A program made the position numbers and the translations under genes. The notes beneath the pieces were generated by a model that worked only from the letters and a program-made list of their open reading frames with translations, did no database searches and was not told the DNA's origin. Source: Pseudoalteromonas sp. OOF1S-7 (GTDB lineage: Bacteria; Pseudomonadota; Gammaproteobacteria; Enterobacterales; Alteromonadaceae). Taken from it: a stretch of DNA of 64,000 bases. The DNA is taken from positions 1-64,000 of the forward strand of contig NZ_JAKRFZ010000001.1 of assembly GCF_022347765.1 (NCBI RefSeq), read 5' to 3'. Position 1 is the first letter of the stretch. Each line of letters starts with the position of its first letter. Positions 24,336 to 35,999 of this stretch are shown here, in pieces.

Positions 24336-26273
24336 TTAATTGCTGGAGTAGTAGCAAACATCACATACACGTAAGAACTGCATGTTATGTGTAATACGAC
24401 TATTCCATTGCTGATTGTCATCCTGGCTGTAATGGGTATACTCACGCATAAACCAATACCCTTCCCTTTGCTTATGTAGCAACTTAAAATTCAGTACATT
24501 CTTCTCGGTCTGGGCACTCAGGCACTCTGCATAGGTCTCTTCATTACACGGCAAAATAAAGCTCATACTGTTGTCGTCTTCCATCTGCCAACGGCCATTA
24601 GGCCCGAAAATACCGCCAGTGTATATAATCGCCCGACCATCAGACTGCGGCTCAAGTACCAAGTGTCGGCCTTTGTTATTCAAATCCATAGTATCGATGT
24701 AAAAAGTCCGCATGTAATCTGCCTGCGTTGGCTCAACCAGACTTGGCAGCGTTGCTATACTTGCCAGGATAAAAGGCGAATCCCCGCCACGCTCTCTTAT
24801 ATAAGCAGATTGGTTGTTGAAAAACTGTCCATATCTAACCGTCTGCGTGTATTTCTCAAATGTATAGCTCAGCGTATCTCGTGTTCTGCTCAATGATACA
24901 TCCAAACGGTGTTGCTCTCCCGTTACACCATCTGTTGCTTTATAAACCCCCGCTGTAGCAGAGGTGAATTCGAGCATTGTGTTCACAGCGTTGAATGTTC
25001 CTCCCGTCGGCAGCTCTCCACTAAGAACCGGCGAGAGTCCCAGGGTTTGCCTGCCCGCAGAGAACTCTGGAATGTCCATCATCTCCAGGCCTCGGTATAT
25101 TTTATAGCTGTGCCTGGGTACCATGACATCGCTAAGCCCTTCGTAATTGCTCCATTCAGCTTCTGGTACTAAGCCTGAATCAACTGTTGGCACAATTTCA
25201 AAACGATAAACAAACTCCAGAGCCACAAAGTCGCCCTTCGCAGCTACAATTTTTGCGCTGAGAATATTAGGGTCAAAACTCAGTTTTTTGAATGTTTGCG
25301 TGCTGGTATTCAGAAATTCTTTTTCTAATGAACGACCAAAGAGGTTTCTCTCCGGTCCGCCGCTCAAAATTTGATAGTTATCACCATCATAGTACGGGGC
25401 ATAATGAAACGGCACTTGCTGTTTATAGTCTTCATAGTCAACAGTCAGGACTCCGCCAATCAGGCTAGGCACGCTGGTACTTGTGGACAGCTTACTGACG
25501 TATACATCATCAGATAAACGTTGTTCAATGTAGTAGTTGTATTCGAGTGATTTTACATCCCCTTTTGTTAACACAACCAACTCGTAGTCCTGCTCACTGG
25601 CATGTATTTTTACCGCTATTTTATCGTCTTGTTGTGCGACAACTTCAATAGGTAAAAACTGAGGACGACTACAATGCGCGATACATTCGGCCTCTCGTGT
25701 AGTGAGCTCAATATCATCCGGATTTTTCCAGTCAAATGCGAAACCCTGGTTCTTATAAAGCCCCAGTCCTTTGTTATCATCCGCAAAATGAAATAGCACG
25801 TCTCCAGATTGGTTAGACCAGGTACCCTTTACAACGTCGTCGGACAAAGTGATGGTCTCTGAAGGATGAGATTCAGGATCAGCTGTTATCTGAATAACGA
25901 TAGTCTGTGCTGACGTATCTTTGGAGTCAGACAGTACAAAATCTATGCTATGGGTATCTACATCAAAGAGATCTGGCTCGGCAACTAAAGACAATGTAGT
26001 GCCGGTTTGATCCAACTTCAGCCATTGGGGTAGGTTTTCTGATGAAACACTAACAGGATCCCCTTCTTTATCGCTTAATTCAAAGCGCTTGGTGCTCTGC
26101 ATATTGGCAGAAATGACCCATGTCCCCTCGTCATTCTTCAGGGTCGGGGCAGTATTATGAGCTGAACTTTGGCCACCCTGAGTGCCCGGCGTGACATTAC
26201 CCGTTGGTTCAGATGACCCGCCACCGCAACCAGCGAGCAGGGCAATCACTAAAGACCCCAATAAAAATCTCAT
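24336..26273 (-). CDS. Large lipoprotein with cadherin-like domain
   Basis: This 645-residue protein starts with a lipobox signal (MRFLLGSLVIALLAGC, lipidated C16) and a low-complexity Gly/Ser/Thr linker. A cadherin/dystroglycan-like Ig module follows at about 45-140 (SDKEGDPVSV, LVAEPDLFDVDTHSIDFVLSDS). The remaining ~500 residues are beta-rich without a motif I can name. Two Cys pairs (ECIAHCS and CDVCYY) could form disulfides. I chose the ATG at 26273, preceded by AGGAAG; the longer frame to 26327 would bury the lipobox. It is probably surface or periplasm anchored; the function is unknown. Confidence 0.78.
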   Translation of the reverse strand: MRFLLGSLVIALLAGCGGGSSEPTGNVTPGTQGGQSSAHNTAPTLKNDEGTWVISANMQSTKRFELSDKEGDPVSVSSENLPQWLKLDQTGTTLSLVAEPDLFDVDTHSIDFVLSDSKDTSAQTIVIQITADPESHPSETITLSDDVVKGTWSNQSGDVLFHFADDNKGLGLYKNQGFAFDWKNPDDIELTTREAECIAHCSRPQFLPIEVVAQQDDKIAVKIHASEQDYELVVLTKGDVKSLEYNYYIEQRLSDDVYVSKLSTSTSVPSLIGGVLTVDYEDYKQQVPFHYAPYYDGDNYQILSGGPERNLFGRSLEKEFLNTSTQTFKKLSFDPNILSAKIVAAKGDFVALEFVYRFEIVPTVDSGLVPEAEWSNYEGLSDVMVPRHSYKIYRGLEMMDIPEFSAGRQTLGLSPVLSGELPTGGTFNAVNTMLEFTSATAGVYKATDGVTGEQHRLDVSLSRTRDTLSYTFEKYTQTVRYGQFFNNQSAYIRERGGDSPFILASIATLPSLVEPTQADYMRTFYIDTMDLNNKGRHLVLEPQSDGRAIIYTGGIFGPNGRWQMEDDNSMSFILPCNEETYAECLSAQTEKNVLNFKLLHKQREGYWFMREYTHYSQDDNQQWNSRITHNMQFLRVCDVCYYSSN

Positions 26274-26484
26274 ACAACTTCCTATAAACAAAAAATAGCG
26301 ACATGATTGAAAAATGATGCTTACCAAACAAGGTCAAATCACGATGCTGAATCAGGCACAGATACACTTATGTAAGCATCTTCTGAAACAAAGAGGTAAG
26401 ACAAGCAAAAAATCGAACGGGGATTATACAGAAAAACAAATCAAATTGAACAATAAGCCATCAGAAGAATTGTAAAGAAAAGAT

Positions 26485-26513
26485 CAAAAAAGGCGCCCTG
26501 AGGCGCCTTTTTT
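26485..26513. terminator. Bidirectional terminator after sucD
   Basis: AAAAAAGGCGCC-CTGA-GGCGCCTTTTTT is a perfect hairpin with A and T tracts on both sides, 19 bp past the sucD stop. It ends the TCA-cycle operon on the minus strand. Confidence 0.9.
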
Positions 26514-26531
26514 ACAGTACAGGTAAAGTGA

Positions 26532-27404
26532 TTACCAGCCTGCTTTTTCTTTTAGTGCAGAACCGATCTCAGCCAGTGAGCGAACGGTCTTAACGCCAGC
26601 AGCTTCAAGGGCAGCGAACTTCTCGTCAGCTGTACCTTTACCGCCTGCGATGATTGCACCAGCGTGACCCATACGCTTACCTGGAGGCGCTGTAACACCT
26701 GCAATGTAAGAAACAACTGGTTTAGTCACGTTGTGCTTGATGTACTCTGCCGCTTCTTCTTCAGCTGTACCACCGATTTCACCAATCATGACGATTGCTT
26801 CAGTCTTAGGATCGTTCTGGAACATTTCCAGTACGTCGATGAAGTTAGTGCCTGGGATTGGGTCACCACCGATACCTACACAAGTAGACTGACCGAAGCC
26901 AGCGTCAGTAGTTTGCTTAACCGCTTCGTAAGTCAAAGTACCTGAACGAGATACGATGCCTACTTTACCAGGAAGGTGGATGTGACCAGGCATGATACCG
27001 ATCTTACACTCGCCCGGAGTGATAACACCAGGACAGTTAGGACCAATCATGCGAACGCCAGTTTCTTCCAGCTTCACTTTAACATCAACCATATCTAGTG
27101 TAGGGATGCCTTCAGTGATACATACGATAAGCTCGATACCTGCGTCGATCGCTTCAAGGATAGCGTCTTTACAAAATGCAGCTGGTACGTAGATTACAGA
27201 TGCAGTTGCACCAGTAGACTCTACCGCTTCACGTACCGTGTTGAATACTGGCAGACCCAGGTGAGTTGTGCCGCCTTTACCAGGAGAAACACCACCAACC
27301 ATTTGCGTACCGTACTGGATAGCTTGCTCAGAGTGGAAAGTACCCTGGCCACCAGTGAAACCCTGACAGATTACTTTAGTATCTTTGTTAATTAGTACAG
27401 ACAT
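26532..27404 (-). CDS. sucD: Succinate--CoA ligase (ADP-forming), alpha subunit
   Basis: This 290-residue subunit of the TCA-cycle enzyme makes succinate and ATP from succinyl-CoA. An N-terminal CoA-binding Rossmann region ([15 protein letters not shown]) is followed by the ligase domain. The phospho-accepting His is in [11 protein letters not shown] (about H247). The length equals the E. coli protein. Its start overlaps the sucC stop by one base, indicating coupled translation. Strong terminators bound the sucCD unit on both sides. Confidence 0.98.
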   Translation of the reverse strand: MSVLINKDTKVICQGFTGGQGTFHSEQAIQYGTQMVGGVSPGKGGTTHLGLPVFNTVREAVESTGATASVIYVPAAFCKDAILEAIDAGIELIVCITEGIPTLDMVDVKVKLEETGVRMIGPNCPGVITPGECKIGIMPGHIHLPGKVGIVSRSGTLTYEAVKQTTDAGFGQSTCVGIGGDPIPGTNFIDVLEMFQNDPKTEAIVMIGEIGGTAEEEAAEYIKHNVTKPVVSYIAGVTAPPGKRMGHAGAIIAGGKGTADEKFAALEAAGVKTVRSLAEIGSALKEKAGW

Positions 27405-28570
27405 TATTTGCCCTCCGCAGCAGCAACTACTTTCTCAGCAGCGTCAGTTAGAGACTCAGCTGCAATGATGTCAAGGCCAGAGTTAGCGAGTACTTCACGA
27501 CCCGCTTCAGCATTAGTACCTTCAAGACGTACAACTACTGGTACGTTTACGCCAACTTCTTTAACCGCACCGATGATACCTTCTGCGATCATGTCACAAC
27601 GAACGATACCGCCGAAGATGTTAACTAGTACAGCTTTAACGTTGTCATCAGACAGGATGATCTTGAACGCTTCAGATACACGCTCTTTAGTCGCACCGCC
27701 ACCTACGTCAAGGAAGTTAGCCGGCTTACCGCCGTGCAGGTTTACGATGTCCATTGTACCCATAGCCAGGCCAGCACCGTTAACCATACAACCTACGTTA
27801 CCGTCTAGTGCAACGTAGTTCAGCTCGAAGCTTGCTGCGTGAGCTTCACGCGCGTCTTCTTGTGAAGGATCGTGGAATTCACGGATCTTAGGCTGACGGA
27901 ACAATGCGTTGCCGTCTACACCGATCTTGCCGTCAAGACAGTGCAGGTTGCCTTCGTCAGTGATTACCAGAGGGTTGATCTCTAGTAGTGCAAAGTCGTG
28001 GTTGATGAACATGTCAGCAAGACCCATGAAGATCTTAGTGAACTGTTTAACTTGAGTTGGATTCAAACCTAGTTTGAACGCAAGCTCACGACCTTGGTAA
28101 GCCTGAGGACCGACTAGTGGATCGATCTCAGCTTTGTGAATTAGTTCTGGCGTGTTGTGAGCAACTTCTTCGATCTCAACACCACCTTCAGTTGATGCCA
28201 TGAACACGATTTTACGTGAAGCACGGTCAACAACAGCACCCAGGTATAGCTCATTTGCAATATCAGTGCAGCTTTCTACTAAGATTTTAGCAACTGGCTG
28301 ACCTTTCTCGTCAGTTTGGTAGGTTACCAGGTTTTTGCCTAACCAGTTTTCAGCAAATGCGCGGATCTCGTCTTTGCTGTCTGCCAGTTTTACACCGCCC
28401 GCTTTACCACGGCCGCCAGCGTGTACTTGACATTTTACAACCCACTTGTCACCACCGATTTTACCAGCAGCTTCTACAGCCTCTTGAGGCGTGTCACAAG
28501 CGTAACCATCTGATACAGGTAAACCATATTCGGCAAAAAGTTGTTTTGCCTGATACTCATGCAAATTCAT
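27404..28570 (-). CDS. sucC: Succinate--CoA ligase (ADP-forming), beta subunit
   Basis: This 388-residue nucleotide-binding subunit has an ATP-grasp domain from the N-terminus ([38 protein letters not shown]) and a C-terminal CoA-ligase domain ([16 protein letters not shown]). It pairs with sucD. A 186-bp gap containing a terminator separates it from sucB. It is therefore either expressed by read-through or from a promoter in that gap. Confidence 0.98.
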   Translation of the reverse strand: MNLHEYQAKQLFAEYGLPVSDGYACDTPQEAVEAAGKIGGDKWVVKCQVHAGGRGKAGGVKLADSKDEIRAFAENWLGKNLVTYQTDEKGQPVAKILVESCTDIANELYLGAVVDRASRKIVFMASTEGGVEIEEVAHNTPELIHKAEIDPLVGPQAYQGRELAFKLGLNPTQVKQFTKIFMGLADMFINHDFALLEINPLVITDEGNLHCLDGKIGVDGNALFRQPKIREFHDPSQEDAREAHAASFELNYVALDGNVGCMVNGAGLAMGTMDIVNLHGGKPANFLDVGGGATKERVSEAFKIILSDDNVKAVLVNIFGGIVRCDMIAEGIIGAVKEVGVNVPVVVRLEGTNAEAGREVLANSGLDIIAAESLTDAAEKVVAAAEGK

Positions 28571-28694
28571 GATGCTTTATCCAATTTTTTATACTAAAAA
28601 AGCTGAATATTTATGCAAATAATCAGCTATCCCAAATTGCGCCCATAGTATAGATCTCAAGGCCTTGTATGAAAACCCCAGTAAGACTAATGGC

Positions 28695-28738
28695 GCAAAA
28701 AAAAAGCTGTATGCGGACATTATGCTCACATACAGCTT
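28695..28738 (-). terminator. Intrinsic terminator between sucB and sucC
   Basis: AAGCTGTATG (28704-28713) pairs with CATACAGCTT (28729-28738). On the minus strand a run of ten T follows. It lies 19 bp past the sucB stop and should reduce read-through into sucCD. Confidence 0.8.
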
Positions 28739-28756
28739 AATCTTTAATCTAGATGA

Positions 28757-30241
28757 TTAAACGTCCAGAAGCAGACGCGTTGGATCTTCCAGAAGTTCCT
28801 TAATTGTAACCAGGAAGCCAACCGATTCTTTACCATCGATTTGACGGTGATCGTAAGACAGCGCCAGGTACATCATAGGCAGGATCTCAACCTTGCCATT
28901 AACTGCCATTGGACGGTCCTGGATTTTGTGCATGCCCAGGATTGAAGACTGTGGCAAGTTGATGATAGGCGTAGACAGTAGTGAACCAAATACACCACCG
29001 TTAGTGATAGTGAAGTTACCACCAGTCATATCGTCAACAGTCAGTTTACCGTCGCGGCCTTTAAGTGCCAGCTCACGGATACCTTTTTCGATTTCAGCAA
29101 CAGACAGCTTGTCACAGTCGCGTAGTACAGGTGTTACCAGACCACGTGGTGTAGATACTGCAATGCTGATGTCGAAGTAGTTGTGGTAAACAATGTCATC
29201 GCCGTCGATAGACGCGTTTACTTCAGGGAAACGTTTCAGTGCTTCTGTAACTGCTTTCACGTAGAAAGACATGAAACCAAGACGGATGCCATGGCGCTCT
29301 TCGAATACGTCTTTGTACTGCTTACGAAGGTCCATGATAGGCTTCATGTTTACTTCGTTGAACGTCGTCAGCATCGCTGTTGAATTCTTTGCTTCAAGCA
29401 GACGGTTCGCGATTGTCTTACGCAGGCGAGTCATAGGAACGCGCTTCTGAGTACGGTCGCCCATTGGTGCCGCAGGAGCTGCTGCCGCTGGCGCTGCTGC
29501 TGGTTTTGCCGCAGGTGCTTTCAGGAATGCATCAACATCTTCTTTAGTGATGCGACCGCCTTTGCCACTACCTTTGATTTGTGACGCATCAAGACCTTTT
29601 TCAGCAATCAGGCGACGAACAGATGGCGTTAGTACATCTGCATTGTCATCGCTTGCAGGCGCTGCTTCTGCCTGTGCAGCTGGCGCTGCTGCTGGTGCAC
29701 CACCGGCAACCAGTTTACCAATCACTTGCTCACCCAGAACGGTTTCACCCTCTGCGTGGATGTGCTCGCCCATTACACCGTCTTCTGGTGCAACAACTTC
29801 AAGCACAACTTTGTCTGTTTCAATGTCTACCAGGTTTTGGTCACGGCTTACCGCTTCGCCTGGTTGTACATGCCAAGTTGCAACTGTAGCGTCTGCTACT
29901 GATTCAGGAAGTACAGGTACTTTAATGTCCACTTCTTTACCTTCTGCTGCTGGCGCCGCTGCTGGCGCTGCTGTTTGTTCATTTGATTGCGCTGGAGCGG
30001 CATCTGACGCGCCCAGCTGTGCGATAACTTGCTCACCAAGAACCGTTGCGCCCTCTTCTTCAGAGATAGCGACAATAACACCGTCTTCTGGTGCTACAAC
30101 TTCTAAAACTACTTTGTCAGTTTCGATATCTACCAGGTTTTGGTCACGGCTTACTTTGTCACCAACGCTTACGTGCCATGTGGCCACTGTTGCATCGGCA
30201 ACAGATTCAGGAAGAACAGGAACCTTAATTTCGGTCGTCAT
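28757..30241 (-). CDS. sucB: 2-oxoglutarate dehydrogenase E2 (dihydrolipoyl succinyltransferase) with two lipoyl domains
   Basis: This 494-residue E2 core transfers succinyl groups to CoA. Two lipoyl domains are visible with lipoylated Lys K43 and K144, each in [17 protein letters not shown]. Ala/Pro linkers join them to the E1/E3-binding domain (about 203-240, [20 protein letters not shown]). The catalytic domain has [11 protein letters not shown] near the end (H465, D469). E. coli SucB (about 405 residues) has only one lipoyl domain. The two domains here are nearly identical, suggesting duplication. It lies 10 bp behind sucA. Confidence 0.97.
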   Translation of the reverse strand: MTTEIKVPVLPESVADATVATWHVSVGDKVSRDQNLVDIETDKVVLEVVAPEDGVIVAISEEEGATVLGEQVIAQLGASDAAPAQSNEQTAAPAAAPAAEGKEVDIKVPVLPESVADATVATWHVQPGEAVSRDQNLVDIETDKVVLEVVAPEDGVMGEHIHAEGETVLGEQVIGKLVAGGAPAAAPAAQAEAAPASDDNADVLTPSVRRLIAEKGLDASQIKGSGKGGRITKEDVDAFLKAPAAKPAAAPAAAAPAAPMGDRTQKRVPMTRLRKTIANRLLEAKNSTAMLTTFNEVNMKPIMDLRKQYKDVFEERHGIRLGFMSFYVKAVTEALKRFPEVNASIDGDDIVYHNYFDISIAVSTPRGLVTPVLRDCDKLSVAEIEKGIRELALKGRDGKLTVDDMTGGNFTITNGGVFGSLLSTPIINLPQSSILGMHKIQDRPMAVNGKVEILPMMYLALSYDHRQIDGKESVGFLVTIKELLEDPTRLLLDV

Positions 30242-30251
30242 CTCTAATTCC

Positions 30252-33065
30252 TTATTTCTTAATAGTTAAAGCGTCAGCAATCAACGCATTTTGTTCTTTT
30301 GTATGGGTCGACATATAGCCACATGCAGGCGCTGCTGCAGCTTTACGACCGGCGTAAGTCAACTTCGCACCACTTGGGATAGCTTCCCAGAAATGGTGTT
30401 GTGAACAGTACCAGGCACCTTGGTTCTGAGGCTCTTCCTGACACCATACGAAGTCTTTAACGTGCTGGTAGCGAGCCATGATCTCGTCCATCTCTTTGTG
30501 TGGGAACGGATATAGCTGTTCCACACGAACGATAGCGACGTTATTCAGCTCTTGCTTGCGACGCTCCTGTAGCAATTCGTAATATACTTTACCGCTACAG
30601 AACACAACGCGCTCGACGTTTTCAGGATTGATGTCATCAATCTCGTCGATCATGTTGTGGAAAACACCTTCGGACAACTCTTCCAGGCTAGAGACAGCCA
30701 GAGGATGACGAAGTAAAGATTTAGGTGTCATTACAATCAGTGGACGACGCAGAGGACGTACTGACTGACGACGTAACATGGCATAAACCTGTGCAGGTGT
30801 ACTTGGTACACACACCTGCATGTTGTGGTCTGCACACAGTTGCAGGTAACGCTCAAGACGCGCCGAGCTGTGCTCTGGGCCCTGACCTTCGTAGCCGTGT
30901 GGCAGTAATAAAGTCAGACCACATAGGCGGCCCCATTTTTGCTCACCTGAGCTCAGGAACTGGTCGAATACCACCTGGGCACCATTCGCGAAGTCACCAA
31001 ATTGTGCTTCCCACAGTACCAGTGAGGTTGGCTCAGCAGTCGCATAACCGTATTCGAATGCTAAAACGGCTTCTTCAGACAATACTGAGTCGTAGACCTC
31101 AAACAGACCCTGGCCATCGCGTACGTTTTGCAACGGCAGGTAAGTTGAAGCATCAGCCTGATTGTGAACAACCGCATGACGGTGGAAGAAAGTACCACGA
31201 CCTGAATCCTGACCGGTCAGACGAATGTCTGTGCCCTGATCAACCAAGGTTGCGTAGGCAAGTGTTTCTGCCATACCCCAGTCAAGTAGCTTCTCGCCAC
31301 TGGCCATGGTCTTACGGTCGTCGTAGATTTTCTTAACGCGCGACTGCGCTTTGTGGTCAGCCGGGTAAGTCGAGATTTTTTCACTTAATTCTCGCAGCTT
31401 TTCAACTGGCACACTTGCCTCATAGGCCGTATCCCAGTCGTGACCGACATATTTAGACCAGTCTGAAGAGTGCTTGGTCTCAGGCTGAATTTCTTCAACC
31501 ACAATTTGACCTTTATCCAGACCGTTGCGATAGTCATCAGCCAGCGTCTTCGCTTCTTCAGCGCTCAATACGCCTTCTGATACCAGTCTGTCAGCATAAA
31601 TCTGACGCGGTACAGGGTGCTTTTTGATCTTCTGATACATCAGAGGCTGAGTTGCATTCGGCTCGTCGGCTTCGTTGTGGCCATGACGACGGTAACAAAC
31701 CAGGTCGATCACCACATCACGCTTAAATTTATTGCGGAAATCAAGGGCAACTTGCGTTACAAACGCAACCGCTTCCGGGTCATCTGCGTTAACGTGGAAA
31801 ATGGGCGCCTGAACCATCTTAGCGATGTCAGTACAGTACTCAGTTGAACGCGTGTCTTCCTGGTTTGACGTAGTGAAACCAACCTGGTTATTCACCACGA
31901 TGCGGATTGAACCACCAACACCATAAGCGCGAGTCTGAGACATGTTGAATGTCTCTTGTACTACACCCTGGCCGGCGATGGCCGAGTCACCATGAATGGT
32001 AATTGGCAGTGCTTTAGAACCGCTCTTACAGTTTAGACGATCCAAACGTGCACGTACCGAGCCCATAACCACCGGGTTAACGATCTCAAGGTGCGACGGG
32101 TTAAACGCCAGCGCCATGTGCACATTGCCGCCCTGCGTTGCGAAGTCTGACGAGTAGCCCATGTGGTATTTTACGTCACCAGAGCCTGCTGACTCACCGT
32201 ACTTGCCCGCGAATTCATCAAACAGCACTTGTGGGTTTTTGCCCAGTACGTTGACCAGTACGTTCAGACGACCACGGTGTGCCATACCAATGACCACTTC
32301 TTCCTGACCACTTTCGCCGGCACGATGTACCAGCTCTTTCAGCATAGGAACCAGTGCATCACCGCCTTCCAGTGAGAAACGTTTTGCGCCTGGGAATTTA
32401 GCACCTAAATATTTTTCCAGGCCATCAGCAGCGGTCAGGCCTTTTAGGATGCGAAGCTTAGTTTCTTTGTTGAATTTAGGCTGTGCGAAGGTCGATTCGA
32501 TGCGTTGCTGTAACCAACGTTTTTCTTCTGTTGAAGTAATGTGCATATACTCTGCACCAACGGAACCACAATAAGTGGTTTTCAGCGCGTTGTATAAGTC
32601 TTTTAACTTCATTGTCTCTTGGCCTGAAGCAAAAGAGCCAACGTTATATTCTTTTTCCAGGTCGGCATTGTCTAAATCATGATAGGCCAGGTCGAGTTCG
32701 CGAACTCGATCACGCTGCCATAGATCCAATGGATCTAAGTTTGCGTTTTGGTGACCCCTGAATCTGAATGCATTAATAAGCTGCAAAACACGAACCTGTT
32801 TTGCATCTGCCGCACCTTCTGCAGAAACGATTACTTCTCTGTGTTTGTTTTTAGCAAGGTCAGCAAACTGAGATTTGACCTCTGAATGCTTAACATCAAC
32901 ATCAACGCCCTCAACCTTCGGCAGTTGATCAAACACTTCTCGCCATTCTTCTGGCACTGAAGCCGCATCATCAAGATACGCCTCATATAAATCTTCAACA
33001 TATGCAACGTTGCCGCCGTATAAGTGCGAAGATTCCAGCCATGCCTTCATCACACCTTCGTGCAT
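30252..33065 (-). CDS. sucA: 2-oxoglutarate dehydrogenase E1 component
   Basis: This 937-residue thiamine-diphosphate enzyme decarboxylates 2-oxoglutarate. The N-terminus [19 protein letters not shown] aligns with the E. coli start, supporting the first ATG, which has AAAGGG upstream. The ThDP region [17 protein letters not shown] and the transketolase-type [17 protein letters not shown] are present. It is followed at 10 bp by sucB. A terminator hairpin separates it from sdhB, so read-through or a local promoter must supply expression. Confidence 0.98.
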   Translation of the reverse strand: MHEGVMKAWLESSHLYGGNVAYVEDLYEAYLDDAASVPEEWREVFDQLPKVEGVDVDVKHSEVKSQFADLAKNKHREVIVSAEGAADAKQVRVLQLINAFRFRGHQNANLDPLDLWQRDRVRELDLAYHDLDNADLEKEYNVGSFASGQETMKLKDLYNALKTTYCGSVGAEYMHITSTEEKRWLQQRIESTFAQPKFNKETKLRILKGLTAADGLEKYLGAKFPGAKRFSLEGGDALVPMLKELVHRAGESGQEEVVIGMAHRGRLNVLVNVLGKNPQVLFDEFAGKYGESAGSGDVKYHMGYSSDFATQGGNVHMALAFNPSHLEIVNPVVMGSVRARLDRLNCKSGSKALPITIHGDSAIAGQGVVQETFNMSQTRAYGVGGSIRIVVNNQVGFTTSNQEDTRSTEYCTDIAKMVQAPIFHVNADDPEAVAFVTQVALDFRNKFKRDVVIDLVCYRRHGHNEADEPNATQPLMYQKIKKHPVPRQIYADRLVSEGVLSAEEAKTLADDYRNGLDKGQIVVEEIQPETKHSSDWSKYVGHDWDTAYEASVPVEKLRELSEKISTYPADHKAQSRVKKIYDDRKTMASGEKLLDWGMAETLAYATLVDQGTDIRLTGQDSGRGTFFHRHAVVHNQADASTYLPLQNVRDGQGLFEVYDSVLSEEAVLAFEYGYATAEPTSLVLWEAQFGDFANGAQVVFDQFLSSGEQKWGRLCGLTLLLPHGYEGQGPEHSSARLERYLQLCADHNMQVCVPSTPAQVYAMLRRQSVRPLRRPLIVMTPKSLLRHPLAVSSLEELSEGVFHNMIDEIDDINPENVERVVFCSGKVYYELLQERRKQELNNVAIVRVEQLYPFPHKEMDEIMARYQHVKDFVWCQEEPQNQGAWYCSQHHFWEAIPSGAKLTYAGRKAAAAPACGYMSTHTKEQNALIADALTIKK

Positions 33066-33106
33066 TTATTAGCCCTTTTTCTAGCGCAGAAACTTAAACG
33101 AAAACA

Positions 33107-33131
33107 AGATGGCATGCTGAGCATGCCATCT
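33107..33131 (-). terminator. Hairpin between sdhB and sucA
   Basis: AGATGGCATGC-TGA-GCATGCCATCT is a perfect 11-bp stem with a 3-nt loop, 18 bp past the sdhB stop. On the minus strand it is followed by TGTTTTCGTTT. The interrupted U-tract suggests partial termination. Confidence 0.65.
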
Positions 33132-33148
33132 GTAGATTTAAATATGTA

Positions 33149-33868
33149 TTAAACCGAACGATTTAACAACATAGATTTAATGTGTCCGATCGCCTTAGTA
33201 GGATTCAAGCCTTTCGGACAAACGCTTACACAGTTCATGATACTGTGACAGCGGAAGACGCTGAACGCGTCATCAAGGTCAGCCAGACGTTCTTCTGTCG
33301 CTGTATCACGGCTGTCAGCCAGGAAGCGATACGCGTGAAGAAGGCCCGCAGGACCGATAAATTTATCTGGATTCCACCAGAACGACGGACATGACGTTGA
33401 ACAACATGCACACAGAATACACTCGTACAGGCCATCCAGCTTGTCACGCTCTTCAATGCTCTGAAGGCGCTCTTCACCGCCAGTTGGCTTGTCATTGATT
33501 AGGTAAGGTTTTACCTTCTCGTACTGAGTGTAGAACTGGCTCATGTCGATAACCAGGTCACGGATAACTGGCAGACCTGGCAATGGACGAACAATGATCT
33601 TGCCTTTGCCATTATTCTGCAGCGCAGATAATGGAGTGATACAAGCCAAGCCGTTTTTACCATTCATGTTTACACCGTCTGAACCACACACACCTTCACG
33701 GCATGAACGGCGGAATGACAATGTTGGATCTTGCTCTTTCAACATTAACAGTGCGTCTAGCACCATCATGTCGCGACCTTCTTCAACCTCCAGCTTATAG
33801 TCTTGCATACGAGGTGCTGAATCTACGTCAGGGTTGTAACGATAAACAGATAATTCTAAAGTTGCCAT
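33149..33868 (-). CDS. sdhB: Succinate dehydrogenase iron-sulfur subunit
   Basis: This 239-residue subunit carries electrons from SdhA to quinone. The 2Fe-2S ligands are in SCREGVCGSDG. The 4Fe-4S and 3Fe-4S ligands are in CILCACCSTSCPSFWW and CHSIMNCVSVCPKGLNP. The length matches the family. It follows sdhA by 10 bp as the last gene of sdhCDAB. Confidence 0.98.
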   Translation of the reverse strand: MATLELSVYRYNPDVDSAPRMQDYKLEVEEGRDMMVLDALLMLKEQDPTLSFRRSCREGVCGSDGVNMNGKNGLACITPLSALQNNGKGKIIVRPLPGLPVIRDLVIDMSQFYTQYEKVKPYLINDKPTGGEERLQSIEERDKLDGLYECILCACCSTSCPSFWWNPDKFIGPAGLLHAYRFLADSRDTATEERLADLDDAFSVFRCHSIMNCVSVCPKGLNPTKAIGHIKSMLLNRSV

Positions 33869-33878
33869 CGCTTAGCTC

Positions 33879-35651
33879 CTAGTATGTACGTGCTTTCGGT
33901 GGGAATGCTTCACGAGTCTTAGGCGCAAAGTTTACTTCACGCTTAGTCATCGTGTCTGACTCTGGGTGATGCAAAGAGTGGCATAGCCAGTTCTCATCGT
34001 CACGCTCAGGGAAGTCAAAGCGAGAGTGTGCACCACGGCTTTCTGTACGGAAGTTAGCTGCAACGGCAGTTGAGTAAGCTGTTTCCATCAGGTTATCAAG
34101 CTCTAAGCACTCGATACGCTGAGTGTTGAACTCAGTTGACTTGTCGTCAAGACGCGCAAACTTAAGACGCTCACGGATCTCTTTAAGTTCTTTAAGACCA
34201 TCTGCCATCGCATCACCTTCACGGAATACCGAGAAGTTAAGCTGCATACATTCTTGTAAATCTTTCTTGATTTGAACCGGATCTTCGCCTTTGCCTTTCT
34301 CTGAAGATTCCCAACGGTTGAAGCGTGCAAATGCCTGCTCAACGTCGTCAGAAGATGCATCACCTGTAGACTCAAAGCCTTGCAGGTAAGTACCCAGGAA
34401 GTTACCAGCCGCACGACCGAATACCACCAGGTCAAGCAGTGAGTTACCACCCAGACGGTTTGCGCCGTGTACAGATACACACGCGATTTCACCCACCGCG
34501 AACAGGCCTTCAATGATGCGCTCTTCGCCGTTTTCATTCACGTTCAGTACCTGACCATTTACGTTGGTCGGTACACCACCCATCATATAGTGACAGGTTG
34601 GGATAACCGGAATTGGCTCTTTAGCTGGGTCAACGTGTGCGAATGTCTTAGACAGATCACATACGCCTGGCAGACGCAGGTTAAGCATTTCTTCGCCAAG
34701 GTGGTCAAGCTTAAGCTTGATGTGAGTACCCCAAGGGCCTTCACAACCGCGGCCTTCACGGATCTCCGTCATCATTGCACGTGCAACAACGTCACGGCCC
34801 GCAAGGTCTTTCGCGTTAGGCGCATAACGTTCCATGAAACGCTCGCCGTCTTTATTCAGAAGGTAACCACCTTCACCACGACACCCTTCAGTTACCAGTG
34901 TACCCGCACCCGCGATACCGGTTGGGTGGAACTGCCACATTTCCATGTCCTGCATAGAGATGCCAGCACGAACCGCCATACCAACGCCGTCACCAGTATT
35001 GATGTGTGCGTTAGTCGTTGATGCGTAGATACGACCCGCACCTCCGGTTGCCAATACAACCGCTTTAGACTTGAAGTAAACAACTTCGCCGCTTTCGATG
35101 TCGATTGCAGTTACACCGACGACGTCGCCTTTGTCGTTTTTAACCAGATCAAGTGCGTACCACTCAGAGAAAACGTTAGTTTTGTTCTTAACGTTTTGCT
35201 GGTACAAGCAGTGAAGCAATGCGTGACCCGTACGGTCTGCCGCTGCTGCTGTACGTGCAGCCTGCTCACCACCAAAATTCTTAGACTGACCACCGAAAGG
35301 ACGCTGATAAACACGGCCGTTCTCAAAACGAGAGAAAGGCAGACCCATGTTTTCAAGTTCAGTGATTGCCTCTGGACCGGTTTTAGTCATGTACTCGATG
35401 GCATCCTGATCACCAATGTAGTCAGAGCCCTTTACCGTATCGTACATGTGCCATTCCCAGTTGTCCTCGTGGGAGTTACCCAACGCAACTGTGATACCAC
35501 CTTGTGCAGATACCGTATGAGAACGTGTCGGGAATACTTTAGAGATCAATGCACAAGTTTTGCCTGACTCAGAAATCGCAAGCGCTGCACGCATGCCAGC
35601 ACCACCGGCGCCAACTACTACAGCGTCAAATTCACGAACATTATATTTCAC
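33879..35651 (-). CDS. sdhA: Succinate dehydrogenase flavoprotein subunit
   Basis: This 590-residue catalytic subunit oxidises succinate to fumarate. The N-terminal FAD-binding [11 protein letters not shown] and the flavin-linking His in [11 protein letters not shown] are present. So are the active-site HPTGI and R/H residues in [13 protein letters not shown] and the C-terminal helical domain. It starts directly behind sdhD, with no gap. Confidence 0.98.
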   Translation of the reverse strand: MKYNVREFDAVVVGAGGAGMRAALAISESGKTCALISKVFPTRSHTVSAQGGITVALGNSHEDNWEWHMYDTVKGSDYIGDQDAIEYMTKTGPEAITELENMGLPFSRFENGRVYQRPFGGQSKNFGGEQAARTAAAADRTGHALLHCLYQQNVKNKTNVFSEWYALDLVKNDKGDVVGVTAIDIESGEVVYFKSKAVVLATGGAGRIYASTTNAHINTGDGVGMAVRAGISMQDMEMWQFHPTGIAGAGTLVTEGCRGEGGYLLNKDGERFMERYAPNAKDLAGRDVVARAMMTEIREGRGCEGPWGTHIKLKLDHLGEEMLNLRLPGVCDLSKTFAHVDPAKEPIPVIPTCHYMMGGVPTNVNGQVLNVNENGEERIIEGLFAVGEIACVSVHGANRLGGNSLLDLVVFGRAAGNFLGTYLQGFESTGDASSDDVEQAFARFNRWESSEKGKGEDPVQIKKDLQECMQLNFSVFREGDAMADGLKELKEIRERLKFARLDDKSTEFNTQRIECLELDNLMETAYSTAVAANFRTESRGAHSRFDFPERDDENWLCHSLHHPESDTMTKREVNFAPKTREAFPPKARTY

Positions 35652-35999
35652 TTAAACACCCCACAATACAAACAGGCCAACAGCAACATACGCCAGTGCC
35701 ATCAGATTAAGTACAAAGCCCAGCACAGAACGCATCGTTGAACATTTAACGTAGTCAGTCAGAACCTGCCACAAGCCAATGCGTGTGTGGATCATGATGC
35801 ATACCAGTGTAATGATAGTTGCCGCTTTAACGGCCAGGTTTGAGAATAAACCTGCCCAGGCTTCATAGCTGATTTCGGGCGTTAGCAGAAAATAGCCAAC
35901 GATAAATACCGAATAAGCCAGGATGATTAGTGCTGTTGTGCGCAGTGACACATAGTCTTGCACACCGTCGCGCTTCAGAGTTGCTTGATTTAAGACCAT
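35652..35999 (-). CDS. sdhD: Succinate dehydrogenase membrane anchor subunit
   Basis: This 115-residue protein has three membrane helices and the haem/quinone-site region HTRIGLWQVLTDYVK. I chose the ATG at 35999 (MVLNQATLKRDGVQDYVSLR). The longer frame to 36158 is an out-of-family extension inside sdhC. The start overlaps the sdhC stop by 10 bp. Confidence 0.95.
   Translation of the reverse strand: MVLNQATLKRDGVQDYVSLRTTALIILAYSVFIVGYFLLTPEISYEAWAGLFSNLAVKAATIITLVCIMIHTRIGLWQVLTDYVKCSTMRSVLGFVLNLMALAYVAVGLFVLWGV

Noticed and set aside
29547..30269. 240-codon plus-strand ORF opposite sucB
   Set aside because: It is a shadow of the Ala/Pro-rich linkers and lipoyl domains of sucB.
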